This document shows, one piece after another, positions 55,601 through 62,589 of a stretch of DNA of 64,000 nt. The notes under the pieces were generated by a model. It was not told where the DNA came from and made no database searches. It worked only from the letters and a program-made list of their open reading frames with translations. Position numbers and translations under genes: made by a program. Every line of letters begins with the position of its first letter. The first letter of the stretch is position 1. Origin of the DNA: Legionella sp. (GTDB taxonomy: Bacteria; Pseudomonadota; Gammaproteobacteria; Legionellales; Legionellaceae); NCBI GenBank assembly GCA_031291115.1, contig JARLJQ010000037.1, positions 1 to 64,000 on the forward strand, read 5' to 3'.

Positions 55601-55836
55601 TGTGCCAAACCAGGCATTTGGCCAAATTGGCGTTCTAGTGGCGCGGTCACTGTCGTACTCATTACATCTGGGCTTGCGCCAGGATAAAAAGTAGACACTT
55701 GAATGGTGGGGTATTCCACAACAGGCAAAGCAGAAACAGGCAGTAATTTATAGGAAAGAACACCGCTGAGAAAAATAGCAAACATCAACAATGAAGTGGC
55801 TATTGCCCTGGCTATAAATGGCCCGGAGATACTCAT
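52684..55836 (-). CDS. RND efflux permease, first (MdtB/MuxB-like)
   Basis: This 1050-residue HAE1-type exporter starts 'MSISGPFIARAIATSLLMFA'. The Asp pair is in 'AAGFVVDDAIVMIEN', with 'GRLFREFALTLTITIVISAF' after it. It differs enough from its neighbour to be an old duplication. Periplasmic porter loops have typical PN/PC patterns ('YPGASPDVMSTTVTAPLERQ', key APLERQFGQMPG). It shares one base with the adaptor gene and precedes the second permease by 21 bases. Confidence 0.95.
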   Translation of the reverse strand: MSISGPFIARAIATSLLMFAIFLSGVLSYKLLPVSALPVVEYPTIQVSTFYPGASPDVMSTTVTAPLERQFGQMPGLAQMTSNSSSGSSIITLQFTLDVGLDVAEQEVQQAINAGSSYLPIDLPNPPVYSKVNPADTPIITLALTSNTMPLTQVEDYAETRFVPKISQLSGVGLVSLGGGHRPAVRIQANPNALSSYGLTMESVRSLVTASNVNAAKGNFDGPRLAYTINSNDQLLSAAEYSPLIIAYQNGAPVRLSDVAQVIDGAENTKQAAWMNKEPAIILNIQRQPGANVIEVAERVKALLEQMKPAIPAGIHVEVLTDRTTSIRASVENVQFELVLSVILVVLVIFLFLRKLSATIIPSISVPLALVGTLGLMYLLGFSLNNLTLMGLTIAAGFVVDDAIVMIENIMRYIELGEKPLAAAHKGAAQISFTIVSLSISLIAVLIPLLFMGDIVGRLFREFALTLTITIVISAFVSLTLTPMLCSRILTAQSDSKITKLERFLEHQLNRLIERYKVSLHWVLSRQPLILLIFFFTVMCTAVLLYLIPKGFFPIQDTGIIQGVSVASDSISFPAMASRQQALADVVLADPAVESISSFIGIDGTNVTLNSGRILINLKPLGERPAVGEVINRLQAKIQKSVVGATLYMQPAQDLTIDTLTSRTQFQFSISAPDSADVMKWSELMREKMSQISILNDVNSDQQNLGLVSSIKVDRDTASRLGISMQMIDNTLYDSFGQRQISIMFTQRNQYRVVLEVAPELQQAPVAFENIYINSTVMNSESPGSSTIITSSGSVPLNAIASLSHTVGPLVIAHKDQFPAATLSFNLAKNASLGEAVSQVEAAKESLNMPLSVDAGFQGAAKNFQNSLANEGWLVLAAIIVVYIILGVLYESYIHPLTILSTLPSASMGALLALYLTNNELSVIALIAIILLIGLVLKNAIMMIDFALEQEREYKKPPIDAIYEAALLRFRPILMTTMASMLGAIPLALSHGIGGELRRPLGIAIVGGLIVSQLITLYTTPVIYLTFDRISRKVMNYNKKMKPDHAGLGT

Positions 55837-57056
55837 TATGCTTTAGGCGCATTAGTGGTTTGGGGCGCCACATGAGGTACATGCAATTCAACCCTGGAAC
55901 CATTCATTAATTTATCAGCACCATCCACGACAATCTGCTGTCCTGACGCCAAGCCACTGGTAATCACTGTATCTTCACCGCTTGCAGGACCCATGACTAT
56001 AGGCTTAGTACTTACCGTTTGATCAGCATTAACCAAGTACACAAAATCCGCAGTTGTAGTATGTTGCACTGCAGCGGTAGGTACTAAGATTGCGTTCTTC
56101 AAAGTTTTCGCTAAGATTTTCACATTCACAAATTGATTGGGAAATAATTTACTGTCTTTGTTATCAAAGATTGCTCTCAATTTCACGGTGCCGGTACTGG
56201 GATCAATCTGATTATTGAGCGCTAATAAAGTGCCTGTAGCTAATAAATTAGTTTGCTGACGATCATATGCTTTTACTTCTAACTGTTCTCCGGCAAATGC
56301 CTGCGGGGCAATCTGGGGTACAAAGTCTTCAGCAATGGGAAATATAACCGTCATGGGATCGTGCGTCGTCACAACAACAATACCGCCAGCCGTACTGGTT
56401 TGTACAAAATTACCGGGATCAATTAAACGTAAACCCACGCGCCCATCTATTGGTGAGGTAATATTGCAATAAATCAGATTCACTTTAGTACTCTGAATAA
56501 GCCCCAAGTCGGTTTTAACATTTCCCTCATATTGCTGGACTAATGATTGTTGAGTTGCCAGGATTTGTTGCGATACGGAATCTTGTTTCCAAAGTTTTTC
56601 ATAACGCTTCAAGTCAATGTTGGCATTAGCCAATAAAGCGGTGTCGCGTTTTAGATCCCCTTCGTATTGAATTAATAAAGCTTCATAAGGACGCGGGTCA
56701 ATTTGCGCTAACAACTGCCCTTTCTTAACTAACTCACCTTCTTTGAACAAGACCTTCATCAGCAGGCCATTAATTTGTGATTGCACTGTGACTGTATACA
56801 CTGGAGTTACCGAACCAAGAGCTGGGATATAAACAGGAACATCACGGGTCGTGGAACGTGCCGTAACTACTGGGATTGGTTTTATGCTGTTACTTTTAGG
56901 TTTTTTAGAGACGAAGTAGAGAACTACCAAAATAAGTAAGGCGATGACGATTATCAGTAAACCCCAAAAATTTTCAGAAAGAACGCGTTTACGCCACTTC
57001 TCAGGAATTACCCATTTTTTTTTCTTGGCGTCAGATGGTGCTGCTCCATGCCTCAC
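55836..57056 (-). CDS. RND efflux adaptor (MdtA-like membrane-fusion protein)
   Basis: This periplasmic adaptor joins the permeases to the outer-membrane channel. From GTG 57056, with AAGGA nine bases upstream, the product has 406 residues (a TTG at 57074 would add six). It has a cytoplasmic Lys-rich start (KKKKWVIPEKWRKR), one membrane helix ('FWGLLIIVIALLILVVLYF'), a lipoyl half-motif with 'VQSQINGLLMKVLFKEGELV' and 'QLLAQIDPRPYEALL', a helical hairpin, and a C-terminal beta-barrel with 'FPNQFVNVKILAKTLKNAIL' (key FPNQFVNV). It is first in the four-gene operon. Confidence 0.95.
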   Translation of the reverse strand: MRHGAAPSDAKKKKWVIPEKWRKRVLSENFWGLLIIVIALLILVVLYFVSKKPKSNSIKPIPVVTARSTTRDVPVYIPALGSVTPVYTVTVQSQINGLLMKVLFKEGELVKKGQLLAQIDPRPYEALLIQYEGDLKRDTALLANANIDLKRYEKLWKQDSVSQQILATQQSLVQQYEGNVKTDLGLIQSTKVNLIYCNITSPIDGRVGLRLIDPGNFVQTSTAGGIVVVTTHDPMTVIFPIAEDFVPQIAPQAFAGEQLEVKAYDRQQTNLLATGTLLALNNQIDPSTGTVKLRAIFDNKDSKLFPNQFVNVKILAKTLKNAILVPTAAVQHTTTADFVYLVNADQTVSTKPIVMGPASGEDTVITSGLASGQQIVVDGADKLMNGSRVELHVPHVAPQTTNAPKA

Positions 57057-57148
57057 TAGGTCTGTCCTTAGCAAAAATACTGAAGTCCATCATAGCGAAT
57101 TTTAAGTAGGCTCGCAATTAAGGAGCCTTTCTCAAGACGAATTACAGC

Positions 57149-57213
57149 GAAGGTGGGAAACTATTGTGCAATCAAAGTGAGGAATTAACTTGAGGGATGA
57201 TTTCCCGCCCTTG
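57149..57213. repeat. copy of the GGGAAAC palindromic element
   Basis: About 65 bases, from GTGGGAAACTATTGTGC to GATTTCCCGCC, match in reverse the centre of the element at 6166-6252 (GATTGCACATAGTTTCCCGC side). The outer TGTCATTC ends are missing, so the copy is truncated or diverged. It lies just upstream of the efflux operon, possibly near its promoter. Confidence 0.7.
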
Positions 57214-57238
57214 CAATTAGCCTTAAGTTTTTATTGAC

Positions 57239-57268
57239 AAAGCTCTTAAATAAGTGTTTAAGAGCTTT
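57239..57268 (+). terminator. 12-bp perfect hairpin ahead of a transposase remnant
   Basis: AAAGCTCTTAAA-TAAGTG-TTTAAGAGCTTT followed by TT and AT-rich DNA makes a strong intrinsic-terminator-like structure 13 bases before the ATG at 57282. Insertion sequences often carry such hairpins at the left end to block outside transcription. Confidence 0.6.
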
Positions 57269-57281
57269 TTATTTAGGAATT

Positions 57282-57467
57282 ATGAATATGTTTGGTGAAG
57301 GAACGACTTCAGAATTTTATGAATCGGAATTCAACACTCTAGATTTAAAAGACAAGCATTTAAATACGCGCGCAAGGTATATAGGAGAAAGCCTTCAAAA
57401 ACGGCTCACCTCGTGCATTAAGTCGATAAGATTCAAGTCGTCTATTTTGTCGGAAACCAACCGTTAG
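57282..57467 (+). pseudogene. N-terminal remnant of a Tn5/IS4-type transposase
   Basis: The 62-residue fragment contains 'EFYESEFNTLDLKDKHLNTR', which fits the Tn5-like transposase DNA-binding N-domain (pattern E.F....LGDKR...R). Translation then becomes unrelated and stops at 57467. No DDE catalytic domain is found in any frame in the next kilobase. It therefore seems to be the left end of a deleted insertion sequence. Confidence 0.6.
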
Positions 57468-57565
57468 CAGTGTGTTGGACAAAACAGGAATTATTGGGCT
57501 GGTTTTTAGAGGTTTGTTGGGATGCGACGCGGCAAGAATTGCCGCCACGCTACTCGCCAGCCGTA

Positions 57566-59224
57566 TTAACCCGGACCGCGGTGAAGATTGGCTTGCGCGT
57601 TATCAGCTTGCAAATCTTGCGCCACTGTAAATTCAACAACATTTGTTCTCGCACTCTCAACAAGCCTGGAAACGGCAACCAAATCTCGCGGCCGCAGCCC
57701 CCACCCCACCCGACCCCCGCCCCCCACCCCGGCCGCCCCGCCCCGCCCCCCTTTATATATTCCGAAATCCGAACCGAAACCAGCCAGCAGCCCGTCGCCT
57801 AAAACAGTTTCGTTTCTCCCAGAAACAAAGTTATAAACATTAAAACCGCGCTGGAATGGTGATGCTTTAAAATCTGGTAATGGATAAAATGGTCGATTTT
57901 CCTCACAATAACGCTGCAGTAGCCATATCACATTTCTCTGAGCGCCACCCACTTCGCGCCTCCACGTGTTATCACCTTCAGCCCATTTTTGCTCCTGATA
58001 AAGTCTGATGCATTTTCTATAGGCATTTAAAAGCCGATTAAAATCAACATGAGAATCACAATAGCGAATAGTAGGACGAATCAATTCATGGTTCATGGTG
58101 CGCGCAATAAGTTTATGCTCAGCATTATTCGAGCGTCGGGTGTTTTGCTCCATGCTTGCCAAGGATGCTTTAAACGCCTCTAATGCCGCTCTATCCAATG
58201 CCGCTTGTTTAGGCTCTGAACCTAGCTTAGGCTTTATCAATTCAACCGTTTCTGTTTCTTTATTGGCGTAATAAAATTGATTGTTGTAAAAGAGTATCCC
58301 GTCTGGGTTTTCAAGCGAGCGTGTCACTTCAGAAAATGATATTGATTTAGGGTCTGTGTCCATCTTCACTAAATCAGCCCCATGCGCATTACGCTCATAG
58401 TGAATGCCGCGACGCTTGAGCTCACGGTGCATTCTGCTTGCAATAAGCACATGCTCATCATTGCTAGAGCGTCGGCTGCTGTTCATCTCCATGTCAATAA
58501 AAGAAGTCTTTAGTTTCTCCAATGCTTCTTGTTCCTCTTGTGAAAGTATAATCGGCACAACCGTTTCTGTTTTTTTATTGGCGTAATAAAATTGATTGTT
58601 GTAAAAAATAATCCCGTCTTCATTTTCCAGTAAAGGAAAGGCTACTTCTGTTGCTGGATTTGGCGGATTTAAATTGAAGCTTGTTATAAAACGAGTGACC
58701 TCTTCAAATGGCACAGACGTGGGGTCTTTATCCATCTTCACTAAATCAGCGCCACCGTTGGCGATTTCTGCATGTTGCTGTCTACGTATAGCCTTATAGG
58801 CCGCGGGTATTAATGGCTCAATTTTATCCCTCATGTCATTATCAGCAAGAAAAAATATGAGTAGGTCCGGAGAAACATCATAAAATGTTGTGCCATCAGG
58901 GTCGGTTACTTGCCCTTTCTTAAAGAACAGGCCAGGATTGGCGGCTACCATTCTTGCTAATTCATCAGTATTGCCTAAAACTACTGCGGTTAAGAGTGGA
59001 TGAACTGCTTTTGCTTCATTGAGAATGGGCTGAAATAGTTGATAATTTGACCTTGATGTGCGTGCTAATTTGGCAATCTGATTTAATGGCAGATGTTTTG
59101 CTGTTTCTCGTGCAGTATCCGCGTGTAACCCACGCCGTGTGTAATCAGCACCCGTGGTACTACTGTTTGAATCGGAAGGGCTCGAATCTTGCCCTAGTGT
59201 GCCTTTAGACATTTTGCCGCCCAT
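57566..59224 (-). CDS. effector-like protein: F-box/ankyrin-like N-terminus, internal duplication, GC-rich tail
   Basis: This 552-residue product is not a known enzyme. Residues about 35-65 ('AKHLPLNQIAKLARTSRSNY') resemble an F-box. Residues about 70-125 ('LLTAVVLGNTDELARMVAAN', then 'KGQVTDPDGTTFYDVSPDLL') match an ankyrin-like motif that I associate with many Legionella effector candidates. Two copies of a unit of roughly 115 residues follow: 'GADLVKMDKDPTSVPFEEVT' / 'GADLVKMDTDPKSISFSEVT', each with 'FYNNQFYYANK'. The last 70 residues are Gly/Arg-rich ('GGRGGAAGVGGGGRVGWG') and come from very GC-rich DNA unlike the rest. The true C-terminus may have been replaced by foreign sequence. Export by Dot/Icm is inferred. 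Confidence 0.65.
   Translation of the reverse strand: MGGKMSKGTLGQDSSPSDSNSSTTGADYTRRGLHADTARETAKHLPLNQIAKLARTSRSNYQLFQPILNEAKAVHPLLTAVVLGNTDELARMVAANPGLFFKKGQVTDPDGTTFYDVSPDLLIFFLADNDMRDKIEPLIPAAYKAIRRQQHAEIANGGADLVKMDKDPTSVPFEEVTRFITSFNLNPPNPATEVAFPLLENEDGIIFYNNQFYYANKKTETVVPIILSQEEQEALEKLKTSFIDMEMNSSRRSSNDEHVLIASRMHRELKRRGIHYERNAHGADLVKMDTDPKSISFSEVTRSLENPDGILFYNNQFYYANKETETVELIKPKLGSEPKQAALDRAALEAFKASLASMEQNTRRSNNAEHKLIARTMNHELIRPTIRYCDSHVDFNRLLNAYRKCIRLYQEQKWAEGDNTWRREVGGAQRNVIWLLQRYCEENRPFYPLPDFKASPFQRGFNVYNFVSGRNETVLGDGLLAGFGSDFGIYKGGRGGAAGVGGGGRVGWGLRPRDLVAVSRLVESARTNVVEFTVAQDLQADNAQANLHRGPG
57690..57752. other. C-rich, GC-extreme tract
   Basis: About 60 bases on the plus strand are nearly all C and G with runs such as CCCCCACCCC and CCCCGCCCCGCCCCCC, directly followed by TTTATATATTCC. 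The surrounding genome is about 40% GC. The segment 57480-57690 is also GC-richer than its surroundings. The tract encodes the glycine-rich tail of the minus-strand protein. It could be foreign DNA, an expanded repeat or an assembly artefact. Confidence 0.8.
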
Positions 59225-59310
59225 TTGAGAACCTCAGATATCGTTTAATGTAGCTTAATTATACACTGTATTTTAATTGCACCCCATTGTAATCTCTCCA
59301 ACATAAAAAC

Positions 59311-59610
59311 TTAAGGCTAATTGAAAGTTCCCGCCTTCACGCATAGGCGTCAACTTAAGGAAGTGTTAACTGAAAACCTATCTACCTACGTACCGCGCTT
59401 TATGCGCGGTATCCAGTAACGAATCTTATGAGAGACACAAATATCCGTTTTTTCACCAGCATTGTACTGGATGCCGCGCATAAAGCGCGGCACGTAGGGT
59501 GTTTTTCTTAAGTTGACGCCTATGCGCCTTCGCGGGAATGACAGAATTAACAACATGATGACTCACGAGCAAACAAATTTGATTGTATCAATATTCGTGC
59601 GGATACATCA
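59311..59610. repeat. nested palindromic repeats (three levels)
   Basis: The outermost level is a split GTTCCCGCCTTC / GCCTTCGCGGGAATGACA element, like that at 6166-6252. Into it lies an element with 19-base perfect ends (GCATAGGCGTCAACTTAAG at 59341-59359 and its reverse complement at 59507-59525). Inside that, 59386-59497 is another palindrome (CTACGTACCGCGC to GCGCGGCACGTAG). The right flank up to 59610 matches 6099-6165 in reverse. This fills most of the 59225-59694 gap; no gene is seen. Confidence 0.75.
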
Positions 59611-59690
59611 GGTCTCGAAGCATCTGCTCCAAGACTCTAACCTTGTGCGAATGCTTCGAGATGGCGTAAACGCCTCCTCAGAACGAACGG
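59611..59690. repeat. dispersed palindromic repeat, family A copy 5 (truncated)
   Basis: The element starts at GGTCTCGAAGCATCTGC and ends CCTCCTCAGAACGAACGG, lacking the left arm. As at 6320, it is directly preceded by GGATACATCA, so the two repeat families are joined at the same point in two places. It ends five bases before the stop codon of the protease-like gene. Confidence 0.7.
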
Positions 59691-59694
59691 TTTT

Positions 59695-60852
59695 CTAGGA
59701 AGATGAGGGTTTAAAGCCTGCGTTACTAAGTTCTTCAGCCTGAAGTTTCGTGGCTAATTCTTTATCACTTAATGGCTGTGCTTTTTCCTCTTTATATCTA
59801 GCTGTATTAGCTTGTGCAAAGATGCTGTGCCTGTTTTTAATCAAGCTTGCTATCTCTTGTTTGTATGCAACTGATGGATTTTTTTGCGCGCTAATGGTTG
59901 TAGTAAGTATATTTTCCTCTTGTGGTGTTAATTTATTCTCAAGTGGTTTTTCTACTACTTTACTCAGGATAACGGGGGTATTTAATGCTGTGGTCACTTT
60001 GCGACTTGTATGACGCAGACTGTCTTTTTTATTGCCGTCACCTTCCAATGCAGTAATAAGCTCTTGATTGTAAGCCATCGATTTAGCGCCAAATTCTTTC
60101 ATTTTTTTATGACTATGTGCGCAGGTAAAATCACCACAAGCGTACCCATCTTGTTGTGGGTGAGTAGGACCGGTTTCTTTAATTGCTATATGAGTCTTCT
60201 GAATCCCACATTTTGCTAACAAATCCAAGGTCATTTGTTTGATTGCTGTCGCGCCATTCGGGCCATAGGGATCAAACAATTCCAGTTGATATATTCCTTT
60301 GGCATCAACGGGTTTAGTTAAATATATACCACGCCAATGGCCAGGGCCTATTGGGATAACCACATGGTTAATTTCCTTATTTTTCAGGGCAGCAGTTATG
60401 CCTTCACGAACAGCGTCAATGGATGTGTCGAAGCGGTTAACAGGGGCAAGCACTTCGATATCCCCATGGGATTTTGGCATTAACAAGTTCATATCATGAT
60501 CTTGTAATTGATCGTGCAGCTTGCGTTGATGAATATTTTTTCGTTCAAAACTTCCTTGGGCCTGATGTTTTCGTTTATTCTCATAGGTTTCACGGTCCAT
60601 TTGCTCTATGACTAAGGAATAAATAGAAGCAACGACATCGGGGCGCGATGACTTAGGAAACGAATTTTCAAGCTGTTTGTAAATAAGATTAATAACTGCA
60701 GCACTTTGCATACTTAAAGCAACACCATTAACGGCAGCCAAAGTATTAAGGGCTTTTAGACGCTCTCTACCTTCGAGTGTTAATTTTTTGGGAGAATAAT
60801 GAGATATCAAAGTCTGCAGGCTTTGGTCTTTAATTTTTTGACTTAATGACAT
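59695..60852 (-). CDS. CE-clan cysteine protease-like protein, candidate effector
   Basis: The 385-residue product shows the order of catalytic residues of clan CE (Ulp1/ElaD/YopJ-type) proteases: His in 'VVIPIGPGHWRGIYL' near residue 170, Asp in 'LELFDPYGPNG' near 190, and Gln and Cys in 'HPQQDGYACGDFTCAHS' near 235. In this clan the family cuts ubiquitin, SUMO or NEDD8, or acetylates host proteins. There is no signal peptide or membrane helix. The C-terminus 'DKELATKLQAEELSNAG' slightly resembles a ubiquitin-interacting motif. Bacterial CE-clan proteins are mostly host-directed effectors, so a Dot/Icm substrate is likely. The gene starts MSLSQKIKDQ at 60852 after GAGGTGG. The neighbouring gene at 57566 is also effector-like. 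Confidence 0.72.
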   Translation of the reverse strand: MSLSQKIKDQSLQTLISHYSPKKLTLEGRERLKALNTLAAVNGVALSMQSAAVINLIYKQLENSFPKSSRPDVVASIYSLVIEQMDRETYENKRKHQAQGSFERKNIHQRKLHDQLQDHDMNLLMPKSHGDIEVLAPVNRFDTSIDAVREGITAALKNKEINHVVIPIGPGHWRGIYLTKPVDAKGIYQLELFDPYGPNGATAIKQMTLDLLAKCGIQKTHIAIKETGPTHPQQDGYACGDFTCAHSHKKMKEFGAKSMAYNQELITALEGDGNKKDSLRHTSRKVTTALNTPVILSKVVEKPLENKLTPQEENILTTTISAQKNPSVAYKQEIASLIKNRHSIFAQANTARYKEEKAQPLSDKELATKLQAEELSNAGFKPSSS

Positions 60853-61026
60853 GCTAATCCACCTCGTTTATGCGCGCAATATATATACGGCTCGTTATTG
60901 CTTTAGTATAGTATAACTCTCTAATATTAAGGGAATATGAACGCTGTATGACGCTGCCTTTAAGTTAAGAGCCGTCAAAATCGTTGTAGGTTGAGCTCGT
61001 CAGCTCTGCAAAACTCGTCGTCCAAA

Positions 61027-61092
61027 GCGCAGCGAAGGATCTCCCTTCAGGATAGCACTGTGCCATCTTGAAGGAAGATCCTTCGCTGCGCT
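61027..61092. repeat. inverted repeat downstream of kdoO
   Basis: The arms GCGCAGCGAAGGATCT and AGATCCTTCGCTGCGC pair over 16 perfect bases, with CCTTCA/TGAAGG continuing the stem. It lies 24 bases after the kdoO stop on the minus strand and could end that transcript. Similar GAAGGATCT fragments occur near 46580. The rest of the 60853-61115 gap has a partial copy of the GTTGTAGGTTG repeat near 60980 and no gene. Confidence 0.7.
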
Positions 61093-61115
61093 CTGAATGA
61101 CGGAGCATTATTAAG

Positions 61116-61979
61116 TTAAATAACGAAAGAGACTTCTGGGCGAATTTTTTGCCACTGATTTAAAGGAGAGCACTCCGGATTGGCCATTTTATCGGCAGGA
61201 AGATAAAAAGTTTGTTCCAATAAATGTTGACCGCTAAGTGCTGCATGCGATACGTGATCCGTAAACACTATCCAACTGCTTTGCGCAGGAAAATCAACCT
61301 GAATTTTTTCAACTTGACCTTGATAGGCATCGTCAAGCTTCATCGTATCATGCAGGTGCAACATATAATGGTCGTAGGCGGAACGCAGTGTCTTTGTTGT
61401 TTTTACCCATTTTAAAACACGCGCTTTCAATTTGCTGTAAGGAGCAATCTGTGGTGCAAAACGTTCAAGAACCTTGGGGAACGGCTCGCCAATATTCCAT
61501 ATGCGCGGTTCGTTATGTGGATTTACATTACAAAAAACACGTAAAATACGTAATCCGTGTACTGGACTCGCGGAAAAGGAATCCACATGCAAACGTGTAT
61601 CATCTTTACGTTTTGAACTGGCACGACCACTGACTTGAGCCGGCCTGAAACTGGTACGTCCCCATTGCAAATTCGGTATGTAGGAAGGTAAAGCGGTCTG
61701 AATGAGTTGATAAGCAAAATCTGCATAACATTGCATCATTTGGGTCAATTGATTATCCAAGCCACTAATGTCTTTTTTATAAGCGCTTAAGGTTTTGCGT
61801 TGCGCGTCGTAACTGATGTTTTTACGACTGCCATCTAAAATGGTTTCCGACAGCAAGTTCGGTGCTACCTCAGAGTAAAAATACTCTGGAAAGAACAAGA
61901 CTTTGCCCTCTTCCAGAAGGTTAACACTGTCTTCCTGATTAATTTGCTCTATATTTTGTGTTAATAAATAGGAGTTCAT
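61116..61979 (-). CDS. kdoO: Kdo hydroxylase (Fe(II)/2-oxoglutarate dioxygenase)
   Basis: KdoO hydroxylates 3-deoxy-D-manno-oct-2-ulosonic acid in the inner core of lipopolysaccharide, producing Ko. The 287-residue product has the metal-binding HxD in 'DTRLHVDSFSASPVHGLRIL', the family box 'FCNVNPHNEPRIWNIGEPF' and the distal His and 2-oxoglutarate-binding region in 'FTDHVSHAALSGQHLLEQTF'. The length and boxes match KdoO proteins known from Legionella, Yersinia and Burkholderia. It starts MNSYLLTQNIEQ at 61979 and stands alone, divergent from the SEC-C gene. Confidence 0.9.
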   Translation of the reverse strand: MNSYLLTQNIEQINQEDSVNLLEEGKVLFFPEYFYSEVAPNLLSETILDGSRKNISYDAQRKTLSAYKKDISGLDNQLTQMMQCYADFAYQLIQTALPSYIPNLQWGRTSFRPAQVSGRASSKRKDDTRLHVDSFSASPVHGLRILRVFCNVNPHNEPRIWNIGEPFPKVLERFAPQIAPYSKLKARVLKWVKTTKTLRSAYDHYMLHLHDTMKLDDAYQGQVEKIQVDFPAQSSWIVFTDHVSHAALSGQHLLEQTFYLPADKMANPECSPLNQWQKIRPEVSFVI

Positions 61980-62081
61980 TTGATACCTTGAGTGAATAAT
62001 TACAAAATGAGTAAAAATTTCATGCTACATCGAATATAATCCCTATATTCCATGTTTCTTTTCTTTGTCACGGATAATAGC

Positions 62082-62561
62082 ATGTCACATTGCCCTTGTG
62101 GATCACAAAAAACTTATGAGCGCTGTTGTGGTTTATTTATAGAAACCAAACAGACGCCACAAACACCAGAACAACTGATGCGCTCACGCTACGCGGCTTA
62201 TTCACAAGGAAAAACTGATTATATTAAAAACACCATGAAGGGCAAAGCATTAATTGGATTTAATGAATTGGAAGCCCAAGAGTGGGCAAGCCAGGTCACC
62301 TGGCTTGGTTTAGAGGTTCTGCATGCAGAACCGACTACGACCGACATTGGTTTTGTCGAGTTTATTGTGCGCCTCATGGAGCATGGCAAACAAAAAATAA
62401 TTCACGAATTGAGTGAGTTTCATAAAGAACAAGACATCTGGTTTTATGTCAGTGGGGTTAATAAACAAACCAGCGCAAAAACAAATGCCACAACAATAGC
62501 GCGTAATGGTCCTTGTCCTTGTGGCAGCGGTAAGAAATTTAAAAACTGCCACGCAAAATAA
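62082..62561 (+). CDS. YchJ-like SEC-C motif protein
   Basis: This 159-residue protein (from ATG 62082, MSHCPCGSQKTYERCC) has SEC-C zinc motifs at both ends: 'CPCGSQKTYERCCG' at the start and 'NGPCPCGSGKKFKNCH' at the end. A UPF0225/YchJ-like central domain lies between them ('TPEQLMRSRYAAYSQGKTDY'). The C-terminal motif is the same as the SecB/ribosome-binding tail of SecA. Its function is unknown. The ORF extends upstream to 62052, but that start lies before the conserved N-terminal motif. It is followed 28 bases later by the antiporter gene. Confidence 0.88.
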   Translation: MSHCPCGSQKTYERCCGLFIETKQTPQTPEQLMRSRYAAYSQGKTDYIKNTMKGKALIGFNELEAQEWASQVTWLGLEVLHAEPTTTDIGFVEFIVRLMEHGKQKIIHELSEFHKEQDIWFYVSGVNKQTSAKTNATTIARNGPCPCGSGKKFKNCHAK

Positions 62562-62589
62562 CAGATTTAATTATTTAGGCTTTCTATTT

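Noticed and set aside
57470-57843. Proline-rich plus-strand ORFs over the C-rich tract
   Set aside because: The prolines come only from the C-runs; the three frames give unrelated low-complexity products with no start signal.
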